A DNA stretch of 64,000 bases from Mesostigma viride (taxonomy: Eukaryota; Streptophyta; Mesostigmatophyceae; Mesostigmatales; Mesostigmataceae): contig RPFO01000027.1 in the NCBI GenBank assembly GCA_009746045.1, positions 129,501-193,500 of the forward strand, written 5' to 3'. This document shows, piece by piece, positions 1 to 19,915 of this stretch (position 1 is its first letter; every line of letters starts with the position of its first letter). Below the pieces are notes generated by a model. It made no database searches. It saw nothing but the letters and a program-made list of their open reading frames with translations, and had not been told where the DNA came from. The translations under genes and the position numbers were made by a program.

Positions 1-1322
1 CCTTCCCTTCCCCTTCCCCTTCCCCTTCCCCTTCCCTTCCCTTCCCTTCCCCTTCCCTTCCCTTCCCCTTCCCTTCCCCTTCCCTTCCCCTTCCCCTTCC
101 CTTCCCTTCCCTTCCCTTCCCTTCCCTTCCCCTTCCCCTTCCCTTCCCTTCCCTTCCCTTCCCTTCCCCTTCCCTTCCCCTTCCCCTTCCCTTCCCCTTC
201 CCTTCCCTTCCCCTTCCCCTTCCCCTTCCCCTTCCCTTCCCTTCCCCTTCCCTTCCCCTTCCCCTTCCCTTCCCTTCCCTTCCCCTTCCCCTTCCCCCCT
301 TCCCTTCCCCTTCCCCTTCCCCTTCCCCTTCCCTTCCCTTCCCTTCCCCTTCCCTTCCCCTTCCCTTCCCTTCCCCTTCCCCTTCCCTTCCCCTTCCCTT
401 CCCTTCCCTTCCCCTTCCCCTTCCCTTCCCTTCCCTTCCCCTTCCCCTTCCCTTCCCTTCCCTTCCCTTCCCTTCCCTTCCCCTTCCCTTCCCTTCCCTT
501 CCCCTTCCCTTCCCTTCCCTTCCCTTCCCTTCCCTTCCCCTTCCCTTCCCTTCCCTTCCCTTCCCCTTCCCTTCCTTCCCCTTCCCTTCCCCTTCCCTTC
601 CCTTCCCTTCCCTTCCCTTCCCTTCCCTTCCCCTTCCCCTTCCCTTCCCTTCCCTTCCCTTCCCCTTCCCCTTCCCTTCCCTTCCCTTCCCTTCCCCTTC
701 CCTTCCCCTTCCCTTCCCTTCCCTTCCCTTCCCCTTCCCTTCCCTTCCCTTCCCTTCCCCTTCCCTTCCCTTCCCTTCCCTTCCCTTCCCTTCCCTTCCC
801 CTTCCCTTCCCTTCCCCTTCCCTTCCCTTCCCCTTCCCTTCCCTTCCCCTTCCCTTCCCTTCCTTCCCCTTCCCTTCCCTTCCCTTCCCCTTCCCTTCCC
901 TTCCCTTCCCCTTCCCCTTCCCTTCCCCTTCCCTTCCCTTCCCTTCCCTTCCCTTCCCTTCCCTTCCCTTCCCTTCCCCTTCCCTTCCCTTCCCTTCCCT
1001 TCCCTTCCCTTCCCTTCCCTTCCCTTCCCCTTCCCCTTCCCCTTCCCTTCCCTTCCCTTCCCCTTCCCTTCCTTCCCCTTCCCTTCCCTTCCCTTCCCCT
1101 TCCCTTCCCCTTCCCTTCCCCTTCCCTTCCCTTCCCCTTCCCTTCCCCTTCCCTTCCCCTTCCCTTCCCTTCCCCTTCCCCTTCCCTTCCCCTTCCCCTT
1201 CCCCTTCCCTTCCCTTCCCCTTCCCCTTCCCCTTCCCCTTCCCTTCCCCTTCCCTTCCCTCCCTTCCCCTTCCCTTCCCTCCCCTTCCCTTCCCCTTCCC
1301 CTTCCTTCCCCTTCCCCTTCCC
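1..1322. repeat. Pyrimidine satellite (TTCCC/TTCCCC)n
   Basis: The first 1.3 kb consists almost only of interspersed CCCTT and CCCCTT units, with rare contractions such as CTTCCTT. The opposite strand is (AAGGG/AAGGGG)n, which is G-rich and could form quadruplexes or triplexes. No gene is visible. It abuts the 5' part of the ChAPs-like gene and is cut by the window edge, so its full length is unknown. Confidence 0.97.
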
Positions 1323-1935
1323 GGCCGCACCCCACCCCCCAGGTGGTCACGATGACCGCGTTAGGCACGTGCCTTCTGCGTCGATTACAGGAAGGGGCCC
1401 TATCGGCCACCAAAATCTCAGGAGCCGATGCCAACCGAAGCACCGGCCGCATCCGTGAGTCACAGCTGGCATCAGGAGCGCAAGACGATAGATCATCCAG
1501 CACGGTGCATGCGCGAGGGCCCTCTGTAACGTCGTCCCCGCATCCCTTTGCGCAGGCGCCAGGGGTTGGGGCTGGGCATCCCGGAGCACATACCTCATCT
1601 AGTCATCTATATAGTGGTACCTCATGTAATGATGCTACCGCACGGAACGGAACGGCATCAGGTCCATGGACAAACCATGAAAGTCTCAGAGACCAGACCT
1701 GTGCCATCCATGAGGGCGCCCTGGCCTCTTCAACGGATTTCACACCCATCGTTGACGGCAACCCTTTGACCATGCCGATGAATTGGCAGGGCTCTCTCCT
1801 CCACAACAACTCATCATCCGCCATTCTTCTTGGGAATGGCCCATCAAGCACAGGGAACAGTTGGGCTTCTGGGGCTTCTCTCTTCCGCAGCAATCTCCCC
1901 TCGCCCCCCATTCCTGTGGATGATTTACTGTCAAG

Positions 1936-11193
<9,258 letters not shown>

Positions 11194-11332
11194 CTGACCT
11201 CGTGTTAGTCCAACAGTCCCATTATCGAAACCCAACCAGATCGTGTGCGTACGGTCAAATCGCCGTGTTAAAAATAGTGATTCGGGCCATGGTGCTCGCA
11301 ACCTTGCAACTAGAAGCCAGATAGTCACCCAT

Positions 11333-13328
11333 TAATTAATTAATTAATTAATTAATTAATTAATTAATTAATTAATTAATTAATTAGTAACATAACTCCG
11401 TTGGGAGTATATGTAGCACATATCCCAGAGAATGGGGCATATGGCTTTTAATACATTCTGGGCTACTTCCTGCAAGGGTGGGAATGTAAACGACACTTGC
11501 TCTAGGTGCACCAAGGGCACCTGCACACCCCTATGACATCCTAGCACCCACCGAAAGGCGCTGGCATAGGGGGGGAAGATCATCATCATGGCTATACAAG
11601 AGCTAGGTCATGGCTTCTCAACATAGAGTGACTCTCTGCGTAGGCAGAGCGTGGCTAAATTCTTAATGCAACATCCATGGGGGTCCCATTATAGGCATGG
11701 CTTGGCTAAATTCTGAAGGTCATCATCCATCGGGGCCATTGTGGGCGCACATGCGCATAGGCCACACGCTAGGCTAGGCCTGACTAATCTACACTACTGT
11801 TATATATTCCCTAGACTGAGGTGGCAGGAGGTGCCTGCCAGGGCTTGTGGTCAACGTGGATGACTGCCCCCCTCCAGGATACCGGCTTCCCCCCTGCGCT
11901 CTGCCGGAGCTGAAGGTAGGTCGGCCATAGCTCGCGTCGCCGGCCGCTGTTGCTGGGCCAGGGTCAAGTCGTCGACCAGCGTGAAGCGAGTCCGCGAGAG
12001 CTTCTTGCGTCATTTAAGGAACGACAGCTTGTCCGCCATGTACTTAAAGGTGAGCAGCACGGGTGCCGGGCCAGCCTTGCCCCGCGCGCGGGGGAGGCGG
12101 ACAGCCGACATCCGCAGCTCACCAGTGAGTTGCATGGGGGCAAGAATGTCGCGCTTAAATGCCGTGAGAAGAGTCGTCGAGGTCTCGTCTGCAGGCTGGT
12201 CGAAGTGCTTGACACTGAATGACATTGTGGCTGCGCTGGGTGATGTCGGCCTCCTCATGCACGAAGGTCCAGTGCTTGTCGCTTGAGCTGTGCCGCGATG
12301 GTGTAGGTGGTGGAGGTGGTGTGGTGCTTAAGCAAGTCCGCCGGCCAGGTGGAGGGAGCATCGCTGGCCGGGCCAGCAGATGCCGGCTGGGCAGCGATGT
12401 CCTTCACCGCCTGGGCGGTGAGGCCTGCGGTGTCGTGCAAGCACTCAAGGGCGGTGGCGGTGGCTTGGAGGCGCTTGTCGAGGTCGAGGAGCTGGGCCTT
12501 GATGTCGGCAGTGGAGGCGGAAATGGCAGTGGAGGTGGAGGCGACGGTGGTGGAAAGGTGAGGGAGCTCAGTAGCCAGCGTGCCTCCAATTGCGCTGCGA
12601 AATCGGCAGCAAGGGGGGTCACGTGCTGCTGAAAGGCTTCCGTGCAAGGATGGAACGGAGTGTGGGGGCGGAGATGGATGGAGCCCAGATCTCGCCATCA
12701 GAGCGCATGAGAAGGGAGTTGAGAATGGTGTGCTGGAGTTGGGGGCGGGTGCACCCGAGTAGAGCGTCGGGGTTAAACCACCATTTGCCGTCCGGGGTGA
12801 TGAGGCGATTGATGTCGTGGAGATGGAGGCACAGGTCGTAAAGCGAGGCGTAGTCCCCGAAGAAGAGGCAATGCAGCGCAGTTGCCGGGGACATGTTGGT
12901 CCAGTCGTGATCGTCGACCTTGAAAGGTTGGGGCCGAAAGCGCGGTTCTGTGGGGCGCGAAAACCCTCCTGTTTTGTCGGCTGGGCGACTGCGTTTAGGA
13001 TCAGGCGATGCCGATGGCGAGGCCGCAGGAGCCGAGTGCACTACCAACGCTTGAGAAGTGGGCTCGCTGCCTGGCAGGCCGGGCGGAAAGTACAGCCGGA
13101 GCTGCAGGCGAATTTTCTTGGCTCATCGCAGCCGCTAGGCTGCGTTGCGCAGTCGAGCGTTTGCTCGTCACAATATTGCATTTTAGTTTCGGAAAAGTAT
13201 ATCAGCGTGTGCGTCTTACAAAGACGAAGCGATAGTGATATTCACGGCCGAATTTGGTGCCCAAACGTGAAAGTAATGAGCTCCGCCGTCAGCCATGGCT
13301 ACCTCGTGGCTCGTACAGTGCTACTGAC
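11333..13328 (-). mobile_element. ORF1-only L1-like (half-LINE) retroelement with 10-bp TSD
   Basis: The 2.0-kb element is flanked by direct repeats AGTCACCCAT at 11323-11332 and 13329-13338. Read on the - strand, it has about 280 bp of leader, one ORF1-like coding region (13047 down to about 11880), a 3' UTR and a (TTAA)n tail at 11333-11386. There is no reverse transcriptase. A microsatellite tail plus a 10-bp target duplication fits LINE-type target-primed insertion, with the enzymes supplied in trans. The analogy to mammalian HAL1 (ORF1-only L1) is my inference. Confidence 0.6.
11880..13047 (-). pseudogene. L1-like ORF1 protein, frameshifted
   Basis: The reading starts at ATG 13047 (MVVHSAPAASPSASPDPKRS). 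It shifts frame near 12640, near 12270 and near 12000. Consecutive blocks are: a Pro/Ser-rich head; a conserved stretch with CLFFGDYASLYDLCLHLHDI; a coiled-coil-like Ser/Thr/Ala/Leu region (ADIKAQLLDLDKRLQATATA); a C-terminal RNA-binding-type block ending VLLTFKYMADKLSFLK; and a DDxLTxxQQQRR-type tail followed by RRG/WRG-like residues. This order resembles ORF1 proteins of L1-type elements, which bind their own RNA. The frame breaks may be decay or sequence error. I cannot exclude another retroelement class. Confidence 0.5.
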
Positions 13329-13552
13329 AGTCACCCATCACCCATCACCCATCACCCATCACCCATCACCCATCACCCATCACCCATCACCCATCACCCA
13401 TCACCCATCACCCATCACCCATCACCCATCACCCATCACCCATCACCCATCACCCATCACCCATCACCCATCACCCATCACCCATCACCCATCACCCATC
13501 ACCCATCACCCATCACCCATGCATCACCCATCACCCATCACCCATCCTATTC
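13329..13552. repeat. (CCCATCA)n 7-bp satellite
   Basis: About 30 copies of CCCATCA/CACCCAT begin exactly at the right-hand target duplication (AGTCACCCAT) of the half-LINE. The satellite may therefore have been seeded from the duplicated target. One CATG interruption lies near 13519. Confidence 0.95.
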
Positions 13553-14689
13553 CATCAGTTTTCATCCTACTGAGGGCTCACCTGACGCTGTCTACGTGTA
13601 AATTGTAACGCCGTGTTCCACTTATTTGCTGGGGGCTGTTATTAACTATGGCACGTTGACGGCTACGATTGGTGAAACATACTAGTTGTCTCACCTGATC
13701 CCAACTGCAAGAATGCATGCAGTTTCAAAAACTTCCGAACGTCTAGCTGGGGTCACGTAGTACGTAGGTACCTACTGTGGCTGTATGGCCGATGGCCTCC
13801 TAATAAGCCATTAAAGTACTAAGATACTTACTAAATTCAGTCAATTAATAAATCTTCTGTTCAGCTGATTAGACGCTTTCGTGACTGAAGCCAAGTGGAC
13901 AAGTGGTTGAAATAACGTACTCTGTGATTTGTGACGAGGAGGAATGGGTCAATCGCGTTAGTTCAGATCTATCGACATCCATACCTGTTCTACTAACATA
14001 GGTTTTTCTGGCCTCCAGCTGCATATTCCTACCATCCTTTTCCTTATCGAGGATTAGCCTCCCGTTGTTGCGGGCCCGACCCTTGGAACGGGCGCAACAA
14101 TGGAATAAATTATGTATTTTGGCTTGTTGTCATAGTCCGTAGGACTTTGGGACTCATTTCGGGACTTAATTTGGGAACTGTCCCTTGGTCAGGACTTTTG
14201 TATGGAATTATGATAGTTTGTGTGATTCGGACTAGCACAGTGAAAAATGGGTTTTGGACTCAAAAACTCAGAAACTCGCGGAAAGGCCTGAGCCCGGGTT
14301 CGCCGAAACTGTGCGCGGGTTTGCGACGCGGCGCACAGGCTTTTGGCTTCAAGCTTCAAAACTTCGCGCAAGGGCGACTATTTGGCGCCGCGTCGGTCCG
14401 GTGACTTTGTTTACTCCGTTGGTTGGATCTGCATCTACGGCGTTCGTGGGTTGTTTCGAAACCCGGTCGATGAGATTTAACGGAGAAGTCGGGTATATAA
14501 TTGATCCTTTTTTGACAAATATCTGTGAAAATGTAAAAGTCGAAATGAATTAAACGGCTTGACTGATGTTGTCGTCCTATCTACAAGTGAATATACGTTA
14601 ACGCCAATCGAAACAAGCCTCCAAAAGTATATCTTGATAGAGGCATGCCTCTTATTTAATTTCCACTTGGACTCGGAGGTGGAGGTGGA
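13553..14689. other. Unassigned intergenic stretch
   Basis: No convincing gene. 14140-14410 is richer in GC and contains repeated GGGACTT/GGACTTTTG-like words, but no protein family is recognisable in any frame. Short open frames of about 60-99 codons are no better than expected by chance. Confidence 0.5.
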
Positions 14690-14744
14690 GTTTGAGTTTG
14701 AGTTTGAGTTTGAGTTTGAGTTTGAGTTTGAGTTTGAGTTTGGA
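14690..14744. repeat. (TTTGAG)n microsatellite
   Basis: About nine units of GAGTTT/TTTGAG follow a GGTGGAGGTGGAG run. Confidence 0.9.
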
Positions 14745-15020
14745 CTCGAGCCAATACAGTAGAAAGAGGAGCTAGTTATTATGGGCCTACTAAGGTTGAT
14801 GTATGAGATCTTCTACTAGGGGCCGGTGCAGTCGCGCCGCGCTGCGTACTTTATAGCTGGTTGAGACCTTGTACTCAGGCGTGGTGTCTGTAAGCGAGGG
14901 TCGATGTCGACCCGAGGATCTTGTGTGGACTGTTTCGGAAATTCTCTGGAAGGTCGGCGCCATGTCGGCGCCACTTGCCAGCTTGGTGGCAGGCCTAGGT
15001 GAAGTTGGTCCGAGGACGAG

Positions 15021-15583
15021 TGTTACGCCTCGGGTATCTACCACTACCTCTACCTCTACCTGGCCTGATGCTACCTAAACTAGTCAAGCCACCTCTAGTT
15101 AAACCCCTAGCGAAAGACGAACGAGACGATCCAGATCTCAATGCATTAACGTAAGTGTTGCTATAATACGCCATAAGCCATTTACACAACCCGTTTACTC
15201 CAGGAATAGAGGAAGGAAACACAACTACACTGCCGTGACCCAAGCCTATATGTGTTAATTCATTTAACACACGCCGAGTGAACACACGAGGGGTAGAACG
15301 TGCATAAATGGTCACCAACGGTCCAACACGCTCGGGCCGACATGGCCCTCGCCTACAGATGCACCGGCACAGATACAGATGCACGCTGGTCCACTACATT
15401 CTACCAAAGGATAAGGACCACTAGTAAAGTACGCGGCGCGGCGCCCAACGGCACCCAATGTACCACAGTACTGTTACGAGGACAATAGTGTCCCGGTAGG
15501 AGCTACACGTAAACCTAGGGACAACCGAGGCAAAAGACCTAATTTACGTCCGTAACTACAACGAATTGTTACGCGACGTAACA
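15021..15583 (-). repeat. 3' LTR of the gypsy element
   Basis: 563 bp, identical to the other LTR except for one extra A (GAGTGAACAC versus GAGTGACAC). Preceded on the left by ACGAG. Confidence 0.93.
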
Positions 15584-15596
15584 CCTCCCCCCCCAC
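15584..15596 (-). promoter_or_regulatory. Polypurine tract
   Basis: On the - strand GTGGGGGGGGAGG lies directly before the 3' LTR, the position used for plus-strand DNA priming. Confidence 0.75.
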
Positions 15597-15940
15597 AAAG
15601 GTAGGGAGCCCTCTCCCTACGCACAGGGAGGAAAACAAGGGGTAGGAAACCTAATGCACCCAGCACACACCAACACAGTCGGCAGACCATCCAAGATACA
15701 AGGCACCAACGTATTAACTCGGTCTCCACCACCACGCCGGGAGGTGTAGGGTTAGCCAGCACCAAGCCTGGTGGTAGGTTCCCCTAACTGCCTGGAACAA
15801 AGTCCTTGCCGGGGGGAACGGCACTGGGCAGGACACACAGAGTAAACAAATCAGTACCAAGGACCAAGAACGACCAGTCAACTTGGCCAGAACGTGAGGG
15901 CGACTCTATATACCGGAGGGACAACACCCTCAGGTCGGGC

Positions 15941-16703
15941 CTAAGGCCCTCTATCTAATGGCCATCCGTCTGCCAGGTAAGTACCACGGGAGGCCAGCAG
16001 GACATCCAGGTACGCCTGGTAGTGAGACACATCCTCAGCATTGTCGTGCCTATCTACAGTGAGGAAAACATCGGCCCACACGCCGTCAGGAAAAAGACCC
16101 AGGAAGGCCCAGTAAGACCTATGCTGCGTAAGAACGACCTGGCCCCGGGCCCAGTCCAGGAAACCACAGGCAAAGAGGCGTAGGAAAGGCTCTACCGCGA
16201 TCAGGCAGAGAGCCCGCAGGAGCAGGCGATGGTACCGGATCCGAGGGCGCATACCCGTCGGGAAAAACAGATCTACCAGGGGCTCCACGTTGGACGGCCA
16301 CAACCGGATATGCCGAATCTCCCGGGAGCGCCACCGACGGGCACACTGTCGCGACCCGAACGTCTCGAGGTAGTCGCTAGCCCGGGGAGGAGGATGACCC
16401 CGAGAGTCCAAACCCTGGCCCGGGATGGGCGCTGGACGACGAGCATCCCACTGGAACCCGCCGTAGGTGTCCAAGTCATTGTGGCGCCTAGCCCAGCGAT
16501 ACAGGACGCGCCGAACCAGGATCTCACCCTGGAACACCGGATCAGCTAAAATAACCATATCGAAAGGAGGCCGATCAGTCTCAACTGGTAGGCCACGGTC
16601 CCGCGGCGCCCGACACACCTGGGAGAACCCGTAGGACATGGGCGAAATGGCAAGCTCGGCGGAGGCGCGCGGCAGGTCACACTGCATGGCGGCAGGCGAG
16701 CGC
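15941..16703 (-). CDS. Extra gypsy ORF downstream of chromodomain, part B (unknown function)
   Basis: About 250 codons reading MQCDLPRASAELAISPMSYG and ending LADGWPLDRGP. The Met overlaps the stop of part A, so this is either a separate overlapping ORF or the continuation of part A after a frame shift. It is rich in Arg, Trp and Phe with an apparently globular composition (YLETFGSRQCARRWRSREIR, HRSYWAFLGLFPDGVWADVF). No family is recognised. Confidence 0.5.
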
Positions 16704-18181
16704 AGACATACCGTACCCAAAGACAGGCGTGTCGCGCGACTCCGGAGTCGCATGCACCACAGAAGGGGCCCGATCCCGATCGCCCTCTGACAACTCCCGA
16801 AGGGAATCGGCAGCGCGGGTGGCGCGAGGGTCAGAGCCACTGGACCGAACAACCGCAGCCAAAGACCGCGGGGCCGAAGGGACAGGGGCCGACGAAGGGG
16901 TAGGAACCGGCACAGACGCAGACGGCGCCGGTACAACAACAGGGGGTCGCGTCGGACCCGATGCCGCAGGGGGTCGCGACGGACCCGCCTCCGCAGCTGG
17001 CGCGCCGGTCTCTGGGGGCGGAGCACCACCAGGCCACATGTTGAAAATAGGGCCCGTGGGGACAGGCAATCCGGCATACGACTGGTTACCGTCTAAGCTC
17101 CAGTCAGGCACCGGGATCCTCTGCGGAGGACCGCCCTCCCAAAGCCTGGGAAGACCGCCCGGGTCGCTGAAGAAACCCCGCGAGGGCGGCGCTGACGTGG
17201 TGGGCGGCTCGGACGCGGCGGCGACGGGCGCGGCCGCTGGGACGGCGGACTCGCGCCGAGGCGCAGGTACGTCAGTAGCAGGCGCAGAGGTAGCCGAAGG
17301 CGTAGGAGCCGCAGCAACAGAGGGAACCGCAGCCGCCGAGGGCTCGCGCGGCACAGACGGACCCGTAGACGTCGAGGCGACCGAAGGGGAAGGGGGCACA
17401 GCTGCGGCAGACACCCCACCTGGCGTGGCTGGAGCGTGCGCCTGGGCCGCCATGAAGGCCCCGAAGGCCGCCGTCAGGGACTGGATCTGCGCCTGCATCG
17501 CAGAAACTGTCGCCGAAAGAGGATCAGGCTCACGACCAGAGCCCAAAGGGGTAGGCTCCACCGATGCGCACAGGACCGACCTCGGTGAAGACGGGACAGG
17601 GGAAGGCGCCGACACTGAAGAGGAGGACGCCGCAGGGGAGGCCGAATACTCAGGAGTATACTGTGCCTCTACTGGCGCGTCCGTAGGAGTAGGGTCGCCC
17701 AATCCTACGCCCGCTGTCTGGTCTGCTATCTCCATGAACTCTACTGCCCGTAGAAGGTCGCAGGGGTTCTCATCTACTTCCGCATCACCCTCGGCCGGAA
17801 GCCAGGGGAACACATCCCGTAGGCAGGAGCGGCCCACAGGGGTAGAAAGGTAGGAAAACACCCGGGGCACTGGAGAACCGCAGCTATCTGTCCCAAGGCT
17901 GGACAGCGGGAGCCACATCCTAACAAACAGTGCCCGGCATCGTCGAACCCGTGCAAAACAAGCTGGTGCGGTTCATCAGGGGAGGGACCGTACCACGTGA
18001 CCCCGAAGAGAGCAGCCCTGACTAAACTCGCATGTTGGGCCTGGAGGGCCGGCTGCACGATGCCACCCGGAAAACTGGACCGTGACACCCAGCGGCCCGG
18101 AAGGGCCTCGAAGTACAGCTCAGGGTCCGGTAGGGGCGGGGACGGCAGCGGGCTCTCAGCCGGAGGGGTAGGCTCTGACAT
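16677..18181 (-). CDS. Extra gypsy ORF downstream of chromodomain, part A (unknown function)
   Basis: Starts at ATG 18181 (MSEPTPPAESPLPSPPLPDP). A short Trp/Cys-containing segment (HCLLGCGSRCPALGQ) comes before a frame shift around 17830-17900. It then continues in the frame ending at 16677 as a long Ala/Pro/Ser-rich low-complexity domain. I do not recognise a family. It lies between pol and the 3' LTR, where errantiviruses carry env, but no signal peptide or membrane helix is evident. It could be a second Gag-like or accessory protein. Confidence 0.5.
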
Positions 18182-18257
18182 GACGGCTGCGGAGGGGAGG
18201 GGACAACCAACCACCCGTCGACAGCAGACATAACATAAGAGAGGAGAAGGTCTACAA

Positions 18258-18890
18258 CTAGAGCTTGTGCAGGGTTTTATATTCCTGCAGCAGGCGACTA
18301 CACCCATCTAGCTCACTCTCCGTATACCAGACCTTATCTACTTCACTACGAGCATACATCCACTTCACTTTATACTGACGCTGGGTACCGCGGCCCTTTT
18401 TGATATCTCTATGGGCCACGATGCTTTCTACTTCGTCTTCTACTTCCCCAGTGTCAGGGTTATGCTCTAAAGGGGCAGGCGCTAGCTCTCTACCAGCGAA
18501 CGTACTAGGGTGGTACAGTTTCAGCTGGCTTCTATGGAAGGTGTTTGAATGTGTCTGCCAAGAGGTAGGGATATCGACTTTATATAAGAAATTTCCTACT
18601 CTAGACAACACATGGAAGGGTCCTAAGAAGGCGGGCCTAAGTTTGACCTTAAGTTCTGCTTCAAACTTATGAGCAAAACGGCCAACACGGGGGCCTTCTA
18701 CTAATACTAGATCTCCTATTTCTATCTCAGGTGCTCTTCTATCTAAGGAGGCACGCAACCTAGCAAGGTACTTAGACTGAGCTTTTTGGTACCCTGAGAT
18801 CGCGTGGTCATGAGCAGTTTTCATTCTATCTAGTAAGGACTGTACACCTTCTACAGTATCTCGGGACACATCATCCTTGTCCCGTAGAGG
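18258..18890 (-). CDS. Gypsy Pol part 3: integrase C-terminus and chromodomain
   Basis: After the frame shift near 18890 the protein continues LLASPLRDKDDVSRDTVEG. It includes the GPF/Y-like LRPAFLGPFHVLSRVG, HSNTFHRSQLKLYHP, and a terminal chromodomain-like module (VESIVAHRDIKKGRG, QYKVKWMYAR, VWYTESEL). Chromodomains on chromovirus integrases guide insertion to marked chromatin. Confidence 0.82.
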   Translation of the reverse strand, partial: PLRDKDDVSRDTVEGVQSLLDRMKTAHDHAISGYQKAQSKYLARLRASLDRRAPEIEIGDLVLVEGPRVGRFAHKFEAELKVKLRPAFLGPFHVLSRVGNFLYKVDIPTSWQTHSNTFHRSQLKLYHPSTFAGRELAPAPLEHNPDTGEVEDEVESIVAHRDIKKGRGTQRQYKVKWMYARSEVDKVWYTESELDGCSRLLQEYKTLHKL

Positions 18891-18895
18891 ACTAG

Positions 18896-19915
18896 CTAAG
18901 AGAGAGGTAGGGTAAGAGGCTGTCTACCAGTATCTAGGAAGAAGGGCGTATATCCATGCGCAGCTTGGGGACAATTGTTGAGGGAGAACTCTACCAAACA
19001 TAAATAATCCTCCCAATCACTTCCCGAGCCATTAACATAGTGCCTAAGCGCTTCTTCCACTACCCTATTAAGACGCTCTACTAAATGAGAGGAGGAGGAG
19101 TGGTAGGCAGTACCGTAGGTAACCTTGGTACCGATGGCAGCGAAAAACTGCTGCCAAAAATCTGAGGTAAATAACTTATCCTTATCACTAATAAACTGCC
19201 TACTCAAACCATGATATCTGTATACATTATTGAGGTATAGGCGTGCGCAATCACGTGCTGTGAGTTCTAAAGGACACGGCACGAGATGGCACATACGAGT
19301 AAAACGATCTATGAACACAAGGATCTGGGCATTGCCCCTATCATTCTTTCTAAAAGGTCCTACAAAATCCATCATGATAGAATCCCACGGCATGATGGGG
19401 TCAGGCAAGGTCCTAGGTTCTGCTATCTGTCCTACGTTATTGGGTTTCATCTCCTGGCAAGATTGACAAGTTCTAACATACTCATCTACATCCTTATAAA
19501 GGGAAGGCCAGTAATAAGAGCGGGCTACTAGGTCCCGTACCCGTTTACCACCCTGATGAGCAGCTAAGTCATGCAACTCAAAGAGCAAGGAGGAGCGACA
19601 GATAGGAGGGACATACAGGCGCCATTGAGGGGGAGAATCTGCTATCTGCACATATAAAAACCCACCTACAAATTTACAAGGGTGCTTGCCTAATTGTTGG
19701 GGATGTGCAGCAATGGCAGCTAATGCTTCCGGCTCAGTGGCCGTAAATCTACTAATAAGACGTTCAAGATCAGAGGTAGGCATCGCTACAGAGGTATCCA
19801 GAACAGGTTTAAAGAGATCTCCTACCGCCTTGCCAAAGAGAAGGGGAGGTCCTAGAGGGACTATGTTTTCATAAGACTTTCCTGACCTAGTCGCTATATG
19901 GCTAAGCGGTATAGA
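18896..19915 (-). CDS. Gypsy Pol part 2: integrase
   Basis: Open from about 19915 (upstream of the Met at 19783) to 18896. An HHCC zinc domain is visible (ELHDLAAHQGGKRVRDLV...CQSCQE). The catalytic core has MMDFVGPF (first Asp), FISDKDKLFTSDFW (second Asp) and HLVERLNRVVEEALRHY (Glu). Near the Glu it reads HSSSSHLVERLNR where HPQTDGQTERVNR is usual, which is a divergent stretch. It ends in a frame break, after which the C-terminal and chromodomain part continues. Confidence 0.88.
   Translation of the reverse strand, partial: SIPLSHIATRSGKSYENIVPLGPPLLFGKAVGDLFKPVLDTSVAMPTSDLERLISRFTATEPEALAAIAAHPQQLGKHPCKFVGGFLYVQIADSPPQWRLYVPPICRSSLLFELHDLAAHQGGKRVRDLVARSYYWPSLYKDVDEYVRTCQSCQEMKPNNVGQIAEPRTLPDPIMPWDSIMMDFVGPFRKNDRGNAQILVFIDRFTRMCHLVPCPLELTARDCARLYLNNVYRYHGLSRQFISDKDKLFTSDFWQQFFAAIGTKVTYGTAYHSSSSHLVERLNRVVEEALRHYVNGSGSDWEDYLCLVEFSLNNCPQAAHGYTPFFLDTGRQPLTLPLS

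Noticed and set aside
16729-17853. 374-codon + strand ORF (Gly/Ala-rich)
   Set aside because: Antisense shadow of the Ala/Pro-rich extra ORF of the gypsy element.
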